Origin: Lunularia cruciata
Taxonomy: Eukaryota; Streptophyta; Marchantiopsida; Lunulariales; Lunulariaceae
Direction of reading: 5' to 3'
Length of the DNA stretch: 64,000 bases
NCBI GenBank assembly: GCA_948567375.1
Contig: OX419762.1
Coordinates: 46,295,034-46,359,033, forward strand
Shown: positions 33,840-44,431 of the stretch, piece after piece
Position numbering within the stretch: the first letter of the stretch is position 1
Layout of the letters: the number at the start of each line of letters is the position of its first letter
Position numbers and translations under genes: made by a program
Notes under the pieces: model-generated
What the model was told of the DNA's origin: nothing
Database searches by the model: none
What the model saw: the letters and a program-made list of their open reading frames with translations, nothing else

Positions 33840-35747
33840 TGTGACAACCCGGCAAATATCACTTTTGCGGTAATCGGGTAAGTAAAGTTCATTCCCGCAG
33901 AGATACAAGTCAGAATTGGTCAAATACAAAGCAAAGTAACATTTTCAGTTCTTATTGGTTGCGTCTTTAATCTCTCAGGTAGAAACCACACCTAGAAGAG
34001 AGTAACAAGCACTGACTCGCAGTCTTGTCACAAATTAACACTCCATAATCACAAATCCATCAAATCTTTCCAAACAATCTTGATTGTAATGATTCATGCT
34101 CTCTCGAAAATGGCACTTCACTGCAAAACGACTTCGCCTCAGAATTGTGTTCCACCCCTCCACTGAAGGCACAACTTCTTCGATCAAAATTGCTTCACAT
34201 CAACCTCGTACTGCACTCACAAATGCAGAATACTACCAACACTACAATTCCTCTTAGATCTATCAAGGCATTGCTTCGATTGCACTTCACTCAGGATCAA
34301 ACACACAGAATGAAGATCAAGGCTGTGGAATCCAACATCCAACAAGCACTCTGACTTGCACTTCGAATTTCTCCAAACACTCACAAACACAATCACAAAA
34401 TTGATACTCGGAATCAAGCTCAAGCGACGAGCACTGCTTCACAGCACTTTGCTTTATCTATTCTCAGAAATAATGAACACTGAACAACAATTTCCTACGA
34501 ATGCCACTCTTAAATAGTGAAGCAATCGACAATTCTAACAACTATACCGTCCTACAACAACTGTTCTAACCTGCAGATCCGAAATGACAATGCAACCTTT
34601 CATATATGCCCCTTCAAATCTCAAATCGGTTTCTACTCCGATCCGATGTCTACTTCTTCCTCGGCTTTCAAACTCGAACCCGAAGTAATCTTACTTCCTA
34701 CTACTCTGTCCTCGGGTTTCAGATCTCCTAATTCCTCCACTAATTCTAACATTTCTCCTTCCTGATATGAAATTCCTATCATAGTTAAACCTTCTAAATC
34801 TTTATCTCTCGACCCACTCTTCTTGAAAGTGTCAAATGTCAAATCCGAAGACACATGCACTCCTATCTCTCTTACCTCGGGTTTAACTACTATCAATTCC
34901 TTTACTAATTCTTTTGTGTCATCATCAAGAATTGTAATTGAAAGCATGGGTACACTATCTACACCTTCAATTTGTAACCCATTTTCCCCTAATCACTCAT
35001 GTTACTAACCCGAAGACACTTACTATCTGATCTTGCACTTCGGATTTATTCACTACTGTTATTTCTCCTTCACTTTCTATCACATCTTCAATCAGAACTG
35101 AAATTGAAGTCATAGGTATCCTAACTATCTTCTTTCACTACTCTAACTTCCTCTGATCCCTCAAGCAAAACTCCCCAAGTCACCTTCATTGCACTCTGAG
35201 GTCCACCTACCTCTGATTTAGTCATCTTCATCTTGAGGCAAAGTCTTTAGACCTGAAGTCATGTAAACCCGAAGTTCGAAGTACGAAGTACGAATTCACA
35301 TTGACCCGAAGACATTTTGACCCGAAGTACATCTACTCCAGAAATTTCAAATGCTTGTAACTTCTTCTACAGATCTCCAAACTTTGCAATTTTGGTGGCA
35401 ATGGAAAGCCCTAAACGAGACGTTTCCAACGAAATACAACACACCTGATTTGGAGTTATGGTCACTGAGATATAGCCCCCGCAAGAATCCTGTCCTACAA
35501 CTTCTATTTCTCTTTCGGGTTTGCCCTCCTTAACTTCTGCTCTGAGTTTTTCCCTCCTCTGACACGAAGTAAGCTTCTTCGGGTCTGATCCAAACCAAGC
35601 CCTTCTTCCTCTTACATGAAATTGACTTCCTCGGGGCTGATCAAAACACAAGTTTCCACTCATTTCTTCTCCATTTGGTTTCAATTTGGTTTCAGTAAGC
35701 CATTTCTTCTTCAAAACTCATCCAAAAAGAAAAATGTGGGTACCACA
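33840..35747 (-). mobile_element. U element copy e (short) inside M copy 1
   Basis: 1,908 bp with sharp ends (TGTGACAACCC at 33840, GGGTACCACA ending 35747) and a perfect target duplication CAAGG (33835-33839 and 35748-35752). It keeps a 5' leader shared with copy b, the coding tail (VREIGVHVSSDLTFDTFKK and KAEEEVDIGSE, 34633-34947) and the 3' LTR-like block, but lacks the conserved N-terminal block. Copies b and e thus form a short, non-coding subfamily. Confidence 0.9.
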
Positions 35748-36906
35748 CAAGGACTCTAGATGGCAAAACCTCACGCACTCTCAAGATAGTGCGGCCTATA
35801 GAAACATCAAGTGTCATTGGTGCTGTCTGCTGTAGATATATATAGTCGCTTGGATGAAATCGACGGATCGAGGGTCTATAACCTCCTCCTCGAATGGTAG
35901 CATAGCGTAAAGTATCTCTATGTTGAGCAATCGCCAAGTTCTTAAAGGCCATCGGCATCACTCTCCGAAAGATCTTTGCCTGCTAAGAACATGCGCTCAT
36001 CCATACATTGGGGTCATCCAAGTCCAAAACTACAGTAGCATCTTGACGAATGGCTGCTAATAAATCTGGATCTCGTCCATAGAGTAGAAAGTATGGAGAG
36101 AAGGATGCTAAGGAGGCTTGCCGGCTGAACCGATAGCCCATGGCCAACCAAGGTAATTGGAGATCCCAATCTCCCAAGTGGCCTCTCTGCAAACCATACT
36201 TTTGCAATCCTCTCTTTACCGTCTGAACCACTCTCTCTGCTAAGCCATCTGCCTCAGGGTGATCTCGGGATGTCGTACAATGATCAATCAAAGCCTTGTC
36301 ACACAAGACCTGAAACTCCCCCAAGAACTTTGTACCCTGATCAGTCAAAACCTCAACTGGTGCACCAAAATGACTAAGAACTTGATCCAGGAATGAGTAA
36401 GCTGTCCCTTCACTAGACTTGTCAGGAAGTGCCACCAACTCAATCCACTTGGAGAAGTGCTCCACCATCACCAAAACATACCAATGATGTCTCACAGTCA
36501 GCGGTAAAGGTCCGGCGAAGTCCAAACTCCAACGGTAACCCAATCCCATGATAGGTAATGGGTGTAACTGTGGCGTAGGAGCATTGAATGATGCTCTAAC
36601 TTGGTCACAAACCATACATCTGGCAACAAACTGCTGTACCTCGGTCTGCATACCGCGCCACCAATAATGACTCTGAAGTAAGCTATATGTACGCTTTACT
36701 CCAAAATGCCCTAGCTCCTCATGAGCATGATGGACCAACTGTGGTCTTTGTGCTAGAAGTGGTACTACTCGCACTCTACCATCCTCCCATACACGCAAAA
36801 GGTGTCTACCTTCCAATCTGAACCGTCTGGCTTGCTGAAGAACACGGTGTCTCTCCTTGGCCCCAACTATGCCACCCACAACACTAGTGCAAAGATAGTC
36901 CATCAC
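35748..36906 (-). pseudogene. DDE integrase, M copy 1
   Basis: ORF 36906-35983 (307 codons), continuing after one stop to the edge of U copy e. Zinc-binding part: HHAHEELGH (residues 59-67) with CMVC at 97-100. Catalytic core: WSLDFAGPL (Asp129), VLTDQGTKF (Asp189) and GLAERVVQ (Glu224), a D-D-34-E spacing. C-terminal part: SPYFLLYGRDPDLL and, after the stop at 35983, AFKNLAIAQHRDTLRYA. No chromodomain is seen. The region ends LRVREVLPSRVL where U copy e begins. A tyrosine recombinase is absent, so integration should be of the retroviral type, in line with the 4-bp target duplication. Confidence 0.9.
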
Positions 36907-36930
36907 TAAGACATCATCATGAATGTCTCG

Positions 36931-37544
36931 CTAAACTGTACCAATATCTTCACTCTCTGGATCTGTGACCTCAATAACTCCTCCTGTATGCGCTGAGAGA
37001 GATACCACCAAAGTCTCTGCAAATATACACAGAAAGGCAGATGCATGCCAACCTAGCACCATCTCCTCATCTGTCTCACCATGCCAACGTGCTCCGGTCT
37101 GATCCTGCTGGCTAGGACATGGGTTTCTACTCAACCCATCTGCATCACGGTTCACCACTCCAGGTCTATGAACAACCGTGAAATCATACTCTTGTAAAAT
37201 CAGAGCCCATTGTGCAAGCTTCCCTGAAAGCTTGTTGGACTCTATCAACCACTTCAGCGGTTGATGATCAATGATGAGAGTGAAGGGGTTACCAAATAGG
37301 TAACATTGGAAATGTGCTATTGCCCAAACTGCTGCCAAGCACTCTCCCTCATATGAACTATACTTTGCCTCCGCTGAATTGTTGGAGCGACTAGCATAGG
37401 CCACCACAAACTCCTTCTCCTCATCATCATGCTGGGTGAACACCGCTCCAAGCCCCAACATACTCCAATCAGTATGAACCTGAAATGGTCGTCCCCTGAT
37501 TGGTCTCCTCAAAATAGGAGCAGATGTCAACCTTTCCTTGAGCT
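36931..37544 (-). pseudogene. RNase H, M copy 1
   Basis: Open for 199 codons. RNase H of Ty3 type: FQVHTDWSMLGLGAVFTQ with the first catalytic Asp, KEFVVAYASRSNNSAEAKYS, YEGECLAAVWAIAHFQCYL (Glu), and FTLIIDHQPLKWLIESNKL (Asp). After it come VVNRDADGLSRNPC and a spacer region towards integrase. The frame ends at a stop at 36931. It degrades the RNA strand of the RNA-DNA hybrid. Confidence 0.9.
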
Positions 37545-38489
37545 CTACAAAGCTCTCTCCTGCTCATCTCCCCAACACCACTCTTGTGTAAGCTTGGTCA
37601 GCTTTGTCAAGGCCTTGGCAATGGCACTAAATCCTCTAACATAGTGGCGATAGGAGTTTGCCAACCCAAGGAATGCTCGCACTCTGCTCACAGCCGTAGG
37701 CCAAGGAATACGTGCAATAGCCTCCACCTTGGTCTGCTGAACACCAAGTCCTCCGGGGTAGATAGTGTGACCCAAATACTCAACCTGCTTGTGGAAGAAC
37801 CTACACTTCCCAGGATGTAATTTGAGTCCATGAGATCTCAACCTCTCAAACATCTCCAACAACTGTCTTTCATGCTCCTCCACAGTAGTGCTATAAACCA
37901 AAATGTCATAAACATAACACCGAGCAAAATCCAATCTAGCTAGGATTCTATCCATGACCCTCTGGAACTCAGCGGGAGCGTTCTTCAACCCAAATGGTAA
38001 GAACCTCCATTGATATAACACATCCTTGCCATGAGGATCAATAGCCCAAAATGCTGTCTTGGACTTATCCTCCTCCCCGATCGGCAACTGATGATATCCC
38101 GCTCGAAGATCCAAAGTACTGAAGACCTTTGCATGCTCAATCGCATCAAAACTCTCCTCCGCTGTAGGCATGACATACCGATCAGACCTGGTCTATCGGT
38201 TGATAGGACGGTAATCTCCACACATCCGCCTATCTGTATAGTTGCCATGCATATCCTTCTTGGCTGGCATCACTGTCACTGATGCATACTCTCCATGTGA
38301 AATCTCCACCAAACCAGCCTCAAAAAGGTCACTACTCCGGCTCTGAATCAATGTCCTCTCCATATCACTATATCGATAAGGACATCGGAAAATTGGTGTG
38401 TCGCTAGTCAACTCAATCCGTATACCAGGTCCCTTTAGAGCACCCAAATCCTTCATACTGAAGGCAAAACAACTCGTGTGACTCCTCAA
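37545..38489 (-). pseudogene. Reverse transcriptase, M copy 1
   Basis: Ty3/gypsy RT in a frame shifted from the methyltransferase. Upstream: SDLFEAGLVEISHGEYAS and CGDYRPINR, with a stop just before 38171. Main part: FSTLDLRAGYHQLPI (first catalytic Asp at residue 21 from 38171), KTAFW, WRFLPFGLKNAPAEFQRVM, and CYVYDILVYS where Y-x-D-D should stand. The first Asp of that pair is now Tyr, a single-base change, so the enzyme would be dead even without the stops. VEYLGH and AFLGLANSYRHYVRGFS follow. A second frameshift near 37550 restores the earlier frame for RNase H. Confidence 0.9.
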
Positions 38490-38816
38490 GAACCTCCAAA
38501 CCCTCCATCTTTCCTCTCCATTAAGCTTGGGTCCAAGATCTGGCTCCCAAGTATCCTCTGTAATTGTAGTAGGAGTGGAAGACGTACTGACTGGTTGCTA
38601 CACTTGGCCCTTGGGAGCAATAGTGTCATGCTCCCAACCACTAGAGGTCCCAACCTCTGCGTGAAAAACTCCCTTCACTCTGGCTGCAAGCTCCACACAT
38701 CCTCTAGCTGCATCCCATGTGGACCAAGGGTGTAGTCCAAGTAGCCCACGCTCACTTGGATGGACTCCAAGTAGACCACTCTCCCTAGTAGCTACTGGAT
38801 GTGTCCCAAGAATACC

Positions 38817-40392
38817 CTATCCACTCGGTCCATCGCCCCCAGCATGTGCTTGAATCGTCTCGATAGGCACATGGCTCACAAGTGTCCGAGTGGTGATGCC
38901 TATCAAGCGCATCCTATGCTGCTCTGCCAAGCCAAGGCTCACAATCCAGGTCAAACAGTTCATGTCCATAGCCTGACCTAACACCTGATGCCTAGATGCC
39001 TTTGACACTGCAAAAACCCATCGCCCGCTCTCTCTCATCAGCGTTGGGCTCCACCAACTGCTGTAACTATGAGTCCCAAACAAATCCAGGTCCTCCCTCT
39101 CAAAAAGCATGAGAGCCTGGGAAACTCATGAGTGTGGGAAATGCATCTCTAGGCTGTCCAACTAGGTTCACCACTGCCATAGGTGACCTATCAGCCACTA
39201 CCACTGTCTAAGACTGACGCCCAACATCCAAGATATCATCAACAAGAATGTCGTCCAGTTGCTGAATCCCATCATAAGCACGCTGTAAAACCTCTCTGGG
39301 TAAGAGGTTTGTCCACCAAAGACGAAGACGATGAGCCCGTGATCCCACTCTGGCTGCATCTAACAATACAGTAGGTCCCATCCATGAATAGACCTGAGGT
39401 GTACTCTCCACCACTCTAGTGCGAGAATCACCCATCAATGGAATGTTCTCCAAAAGGTAAGTTGGAGAAACAGACTAATGAACCTGGAGATGTCGTAGTA
39501 TCCGTAACATCTCCCAAAACACACCAGAACAAGGATCCTGAAGACCCAAACTGCGGCCCGCACGTGTATGTCCCTGACATTGCCATCCAAAAATTAACAA
39601 GTGAATAGGCCCATGTCTCTCTAGGTCATGCGCCCCCAGTAAGGAAATGTCTCCTGGTAAGGCCTTCTGGAAACCTCTGACTGCTGATATCTGTAATAAC
39701 TCTGGATACCTATAGGCCAAGTGTGCCACATGATGTAGAGAGACTCGCCTAGTAGTCTCATCTCTCTCTACATACAAGTACCTCTGTACTCGTATACCCG
39801 CTTGTAACACCGCAACTAGTCCGATGCTGATCCCACCAAACAACTCCAATAGGCATATCCCCTCTACTGGATACTGCCAAGCAATGAGTGTGGTATCCAG
39901 AGGTGTCAAAGCAATCACCTCTGGAGGCTCATCCTTACACTCATCTCCGGATGGTACAAATGCTCCACTCCAAGCCTGCTGCACCAACTGATCTGCATGC
40001 TGCTGCAATGCCTCCTCTGAACTCCACAATGGAACATCCAAGGTGGATGGAACAATCCCACTTGTACTCCAAAGCAGAGTGATCTCCTTTGGTACTAGAG
40101 TATCCTTTGCATGGGCGTTCCCCTCCAACAAGTCACCAGGCCAAGTAACTGCACCGCTGAAAGCTAAAACTGATGCTGCCATGGTCCTGGACTGTAGTGA
40201 GCCAAGATTGCCACTACTGAAGCGTACTGGTAGGCGACATACCCGTCCCTCACCAGACTGCCAACCAGGTCTATAAGAGGCTGTCTCCTCCCAATAGTCA
40301 ATGCTGAAACCCATAGGGTATAACACTGCTCCCCCAACTAGCACATCATATGACTCAGCTATTGTCGCAATAGCCTGAGCTCTCACCACCAA
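38817..40392 (-). pseudogene. C5-cytosine DNA methyltransferase domain in retroelement pol (M copy 1)
   Basis: Lies between protease and RT in the pol frame. From the Met at 40392: motif I (S-adenosylmethionine binding) LLELFGGISIGL at residues 181-192; acidic motif II region YLYVERDE at 205-212; motif IV GPIHLLIFGWQCQGHTRAG at 261-279, with the nucleophile Cys272 (codon 39577-39579) kept but the preceding Pro changed to Gln. After an in-frame TAG at 39475-39477 comes motif VI ENIPL (near 39450), motif VIII region RVGSRAHRLRLWWTNLLP (near 39330), a target-recognition-like stretch PTLMSFPGSHAF, a frameshift near 39110, and motif IX/X QVLGQAMDMNCLTWIVSL (near 38960). Order and spacing fit an m5C methyltransferase, closest in look to DNMT3/DRM-type de novo enzymes. 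This copy is inactive. The role in the element is inferred to be self-methylation of element DNA. Confidence 0.88.
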
Positions 40393-40671
40393 GCTATTAG
40401 TCGGATGACCAGGCTGAACTTGGACAACAAGCTCTCCACGTGTGATGTACTGTGTCGAACCACCACCAAGAGATGTCTGGATCTAAAATGGACACCTCTC
40501 CACATCGGTCTTCCGTAACTCCAGACCAACAACTGCAGCTTTCCCCAACATAAGGGGCTGCACACCAGAGTCTAACAAGCCTCTCTGTAGTGTATAGACC
40601 TTCCCTGAAGGTCCTACCAAACAAAAAATCCCCCTCCGGTTATCCAATAGGACAACACCAGTGTGAACCAT
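40320..40671 (-). pseudogene. Aspartic protease region, start of pol (M copy 1)
   Basis: The pol frame opens inside the end of gag (-1 register). It carries GLLDSGVQPLMLG near 40571, the D-S-G active-site motif of retropepsins with flanking hydrophobics. Downstream YDVLVGGAVLYPMGF resembles the second half of the fold. One TAG (about 40481-40483) interrupts it; the flanking frame continues, so the stop is probably a recent Gln codon change. The role would be to cleave the gag-pol polyprotein. The methyltransferase follows in the same frame. Confidence 0.75.
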
Positions 40672-42860
40672 GCTCTCTCAAAGGCCGGTCTAGCTGGCAA
40701 CTCCTCCAGTCTAGCTGCTACTACCTGCCATAAACCACTGGTCGCTGAACGGATCCCATGCTCCTCAACCAAGTCAGCTCCACTACCAACCACCTCTACT
40801 CCAGTAGTAGGAACTGCACCATCCCTACTCTCACACAATGTGGCAGCCAACCGGAACACTGGGGCTGGATCAACCCCCAATGTAAACATGTCACTGGCTG
40901 AAAACAAAGGATGTTGCATAATCAGCTGAGCCGCCCCCAACATCATGCTAGACTCAGTCTGTGTAGTAGTAGGTGGCTGACTAGTAGGTAGTCCATCATG
41001 TACTCCATCACCACCTACCACACCTGCACTAGGACGTCTAGGAACCATGGATGTCATCTGCAATGCCTCAGATAGCATGAAAGACTGAGGAAGTCTGACC
41101 TGTCTCCCAACCTCTCCTCTCTATGGGTCCAACTCCACTGATGCTCCTCTAGGCTCTGGAGCACGTACTGCACTCCTAGTCACTGTTGCTGATGCATCCA
41201 CCTGTGCTGCTCTGCACATGAAGTCCAAAGCATCTCTATCACCAGCATATGAGGTGGAAGCCTCAGCACCCGAATCTGATCTCCTCTGAGCAATAGCCAT
41301 ACTAGCCAATCTCTGCTCCAACTGCTCAATCCGAGTAGCCATAGCTGTGTCAGAAGCAAGGGCAGGTATTGCACCCCTACTAGGTGTAGATCCTCTACCA
41401 CCACCTCTACCACCTCGTCTTCCATGAATTGGAGCTCCTCTACTACCTGCCATAGCAGCCCTACCACTTCGTAACTCCGGGTGTAGGTCAAAACACCGGT
41501 CACTAGTGTGACCAAATTTGTGGTAGTGCTCACACTGCTTCTGTGCTGGTTGTGATGCACCAGAGGTATCAGGTCCACTGCCCTGAGTACACTCTCTCCT
41601 ATGGTGAGGTCCACCACAAGTCCAACAAGCAACACCACCACTCACTGGCTGCTGCTGACCCGAAAATGAGGGTAAGGGTCTAAATCCACTAGGCCCTCCA
41701 CTCGCTCCATAGGATCTGGGCTGTCCACCTTGTCCTCAAAAACCAACTGGGCGTGGTGCACTCTGCTGCACTCTAGAAGAAGTCATAGCCGTGGATGAGG
41801 TCTCCCTACCAAATCCTAATGTCACCACTCTCTCCTCCACCATGTTGAGCTCAATACGCTCAGCCAAACCGAAGACTACTGCCAAAGTGGGCAAAGTAGC
41901 TTGCAACAACATAACATCACAAACTCTACGTCGCAATTCTCTATCCAGTATCCCATACCAAAACTGGACTGCCTGGGCCTCAATAACTCCTTGAGTGAAA
42001 TTGATCAGCCGCCTCATGCGAGTGTATGCCTCGCGTAGGCTCTCTCCAACCTTCCGTTGGAACTCCTACAAGCTCCTCAGCTTGTCAGTCCGCACTCCCT
42101 AGTAGTTCTGCCTCAAACATAGGAAGAACTCAACCATGGGGTTAAACCCCAGTACCACACCACCTCCTGCAGTGGTACCTCCACTCGTAGTAGCACTATC
42201 TCCAGCTAGTGCACCTCCACTAGCTCCACCAACACTACTCAAGCTAGAACTCGTGGGTACAGCCAATCTACTCCTGGCCACCGAGCCTAAAGGGATGGAG
42301 ACATAATGTGGAGACCAATACTATCTCCATAACTCAATCTCCTTCAAATGAGCTCTCTTGAACTCATGGTAATCATCCATCGGCGGACCCTCCAGATGTT
42401 GAAACAACCCCTTCCATGCCATGAAGGGTGTGAACAAAGTCGGGTTCCGCATCTGCTGCAGATCACACCAACTATCAAACTCCTGGATGAAGTCATCCAA
42501 CTCAATGGTACCCTCTATACCAGAGTAACGCCTAGGGCCTTTGGAGGTCCCATAAATCTCATCCATGTCCCACAACAACAGTGCGGACACACCAAGTGCA
42601 CTCTCAACTGAATCAGCTCTTCTGTCGAACTCCAACTCAGAGTCAATCTCCTCCCTCACTGGGACCTGAGATACAGGTTGATACCGAGCACCACTCCAAG
42701 TAAACCCATTGCGTACTGCAGGGCTAACTCCTTTGGAATCTCCAAAGAACTCCGTTGTGACCACATAATTGCAACAGCAAACCCGAACCACCAACTGCAA
42801 CCGCAAGTTGCAACCGCAAGTGGCCCACCAAGTGCTAACACCACCACGTGCTAACACCAA
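40614..42860 (-). pseudogene. gag of M copy 1 (five-stop frame)
   Basis: One frame of about 749 codons, broken by stops ending at 42321, 42099, 41736 and 41121 and closing at 40614-40616. In order: a retrotransposon gag domain (ELDDFIQEFDSWCDL, LFTPFMAWKGLFQHL, then MRRLINFTQGVIEAQAVQFW and LRRRVCDVML); a Ser/Gly-rich linker; a first zinc knuckle CWTCGGPHHRREC (about 41610-41650); a second one, CEHYHKFGHTSDRC, with its second Cys changed to Tyr; an Arg/Gly-rich basic patch; and a C-terminal region rich in Pro/Ala. The knuckles would bind element RNA during packaging. The frame overlaps pol by at least 57 nt in the -1 register, with a T6 run 12 nt before the stop. Confidence 0.8.
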
Positions 42861-44431
42861 CTAAACACCACCCACTAATGTAACTCTAACCAAGATAACT
42901 ACACTAGAGGAAGGGCAACTTGTAACTTGCCATCATAACACGCACTCTCACGGTCTGCAGGTCATCACTCCCTGCCTCACCGGAGAGAAATAAAGGTAGT
43001 CTGACTGGTCATCACTCCAAGCTCACCACCAAGAGCACACCAGAGCACCAACGCTCAAAAGTCAAGGCACCTCACACAAATATGGTGCACAAACATGAAG
43101 TAGAGAATGGAGGGGATCCAATCACAAGAAATCTAAACAAAAACCCTCCATCTCATAACACAACACGGGACTGACTCTACCACCATTTGGCATTTGACAT
43201 AAGAGCAGTTTGTATCTAAGTCCTAAGCTACCATGATCACCAAGAATGGGATCAAACTGCCTCTCCTAGCCAAAGCTACATGTGTATAGATAACAGTGGC
43301 ACAGTCACTATAACAACAAGTGAGGGTGGACCAGTTAGCTAGGGCACCAGTCTAGGAACAAGAGATCTAGGGGTCAAACCCTGTTGCGCACAATCTAGCA
43401 AGAAAGGCAGATTTTGCCAACCAATGACCAAGATCTACTCTAAACTAGCTAGCCTCACGCCAACAAGCTGGCTTGCTGGCCCTTCTAGGCCTTCGTAGCC
43501 TCTCACAGCCCTATGCCTCAAAGCCTCGAAATGCCAAAATTCAGCCAAATGAGGCCTTTCTTGTTGCCACTTTGAACCTCCTCTAAAATTGGTGAAACTT
43601 CTCCAAATTTGCAAAAGTCCTCCAAACTAGCGAAAGTCCTCCAAATCTGGCCAAACAGTGAAAAATCCTCCAAATCTGGCCCAAAATCTGACGTAAAATC
43701 TGACGTAAACCCTACAGATGGCTGTCCACCAAATCCACCGCTAACTTTCCACTCGAGCTAAACTAGCTAGCCTCACGCCAACAAGCTGGCTTGCTGGCCC
43801 TTTTGGCCCTTCTAGGCCTTTGTAGCCTCTCATAGCCCACAGCCCTATGCCTCGAAGCCTCTAAACACCGAAATTCAGCCAAATGAGGCCTTTCTTGTTG
43901 CCACTTCGAAACATCCTCCAAAATTGGCAAAACTTCTCCAAATCTACGAGAGTCCTCCAAACTAGCAAAACTCCTCTAAATCTGGCCAAACAGCAAAAAA
44001 TCCTCCAAATCTGACCCAAAATCTGATGTAAACCCTAAATTTGGCTGTCCGCCAAATCCCCCACTAACTTTCCACTCAAGCCAAATTGACAAAATAGGTT
44101 TTTCCAAATCACAAATTCATGAGAAGAGCTTCCCAACTCCACCTTCAATTTCACTTTTTGAGCCCAACTCGCAGTAGATTGGTCCTGCCTTCACCTCTTG
44201 AGCTCAAAATCACAACCCCTGCTCAAAAATTGCTCCTTCTTTGCTTGAAATTTGGCCAGCGCTTCCGCACACCGTCTGCCTAACTGCCAAATTTGCATCA
44301 CTTGAATGAGCTTCTGTACACTAGGGAAACACAGAACTTGAATCGAGCTACCACGATCCACCAAGCTTGGAGATACCACCAACACTCAACGTTCATGCAC
44401 CCGATTTCCCCCTGACTTGACTTCTTTGATG
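42861..44431 (-). other. Leader of M copy 1
   Basis: About 1.6 kb between A1 and gag without a coding frame. It contains a tandem duplication of about 317 bp (first unit from about 43438, second from about 43756; key shared string CTAACTAGCCTCACGCC-like at both) and a tRNA-like stretch at 43326-43395 on the plus strand, that is, antisense to the element. M copy 4 (56470-57800) has the same leader without the duplication. Confidence 0.65.
43326..43395 (+). other. tRNA-like stretch, antisense in M leader
   Basis: On the plus strand, GTGGACCAGTTAGCTAGGGC resembles a tRNA 5' half with an A-box, and GGGGTCAAACCCTG resembles a T-arm with a B-box. The acceptor ends do not pair well, so it is not a functional tRNA. 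A version is kept in M copy 4 near 57190-57265, so it belongs to the element. In element RNA it would be complementary to a tRNA-like molecule. Confidence 0.4.

Noticed and set aside
43326-43395. A functional tRNA gene
   Set aside because: The acceptor stem does not pair and the T-arm is imperfect. It lies antisense within a retroelement leader in two copies.
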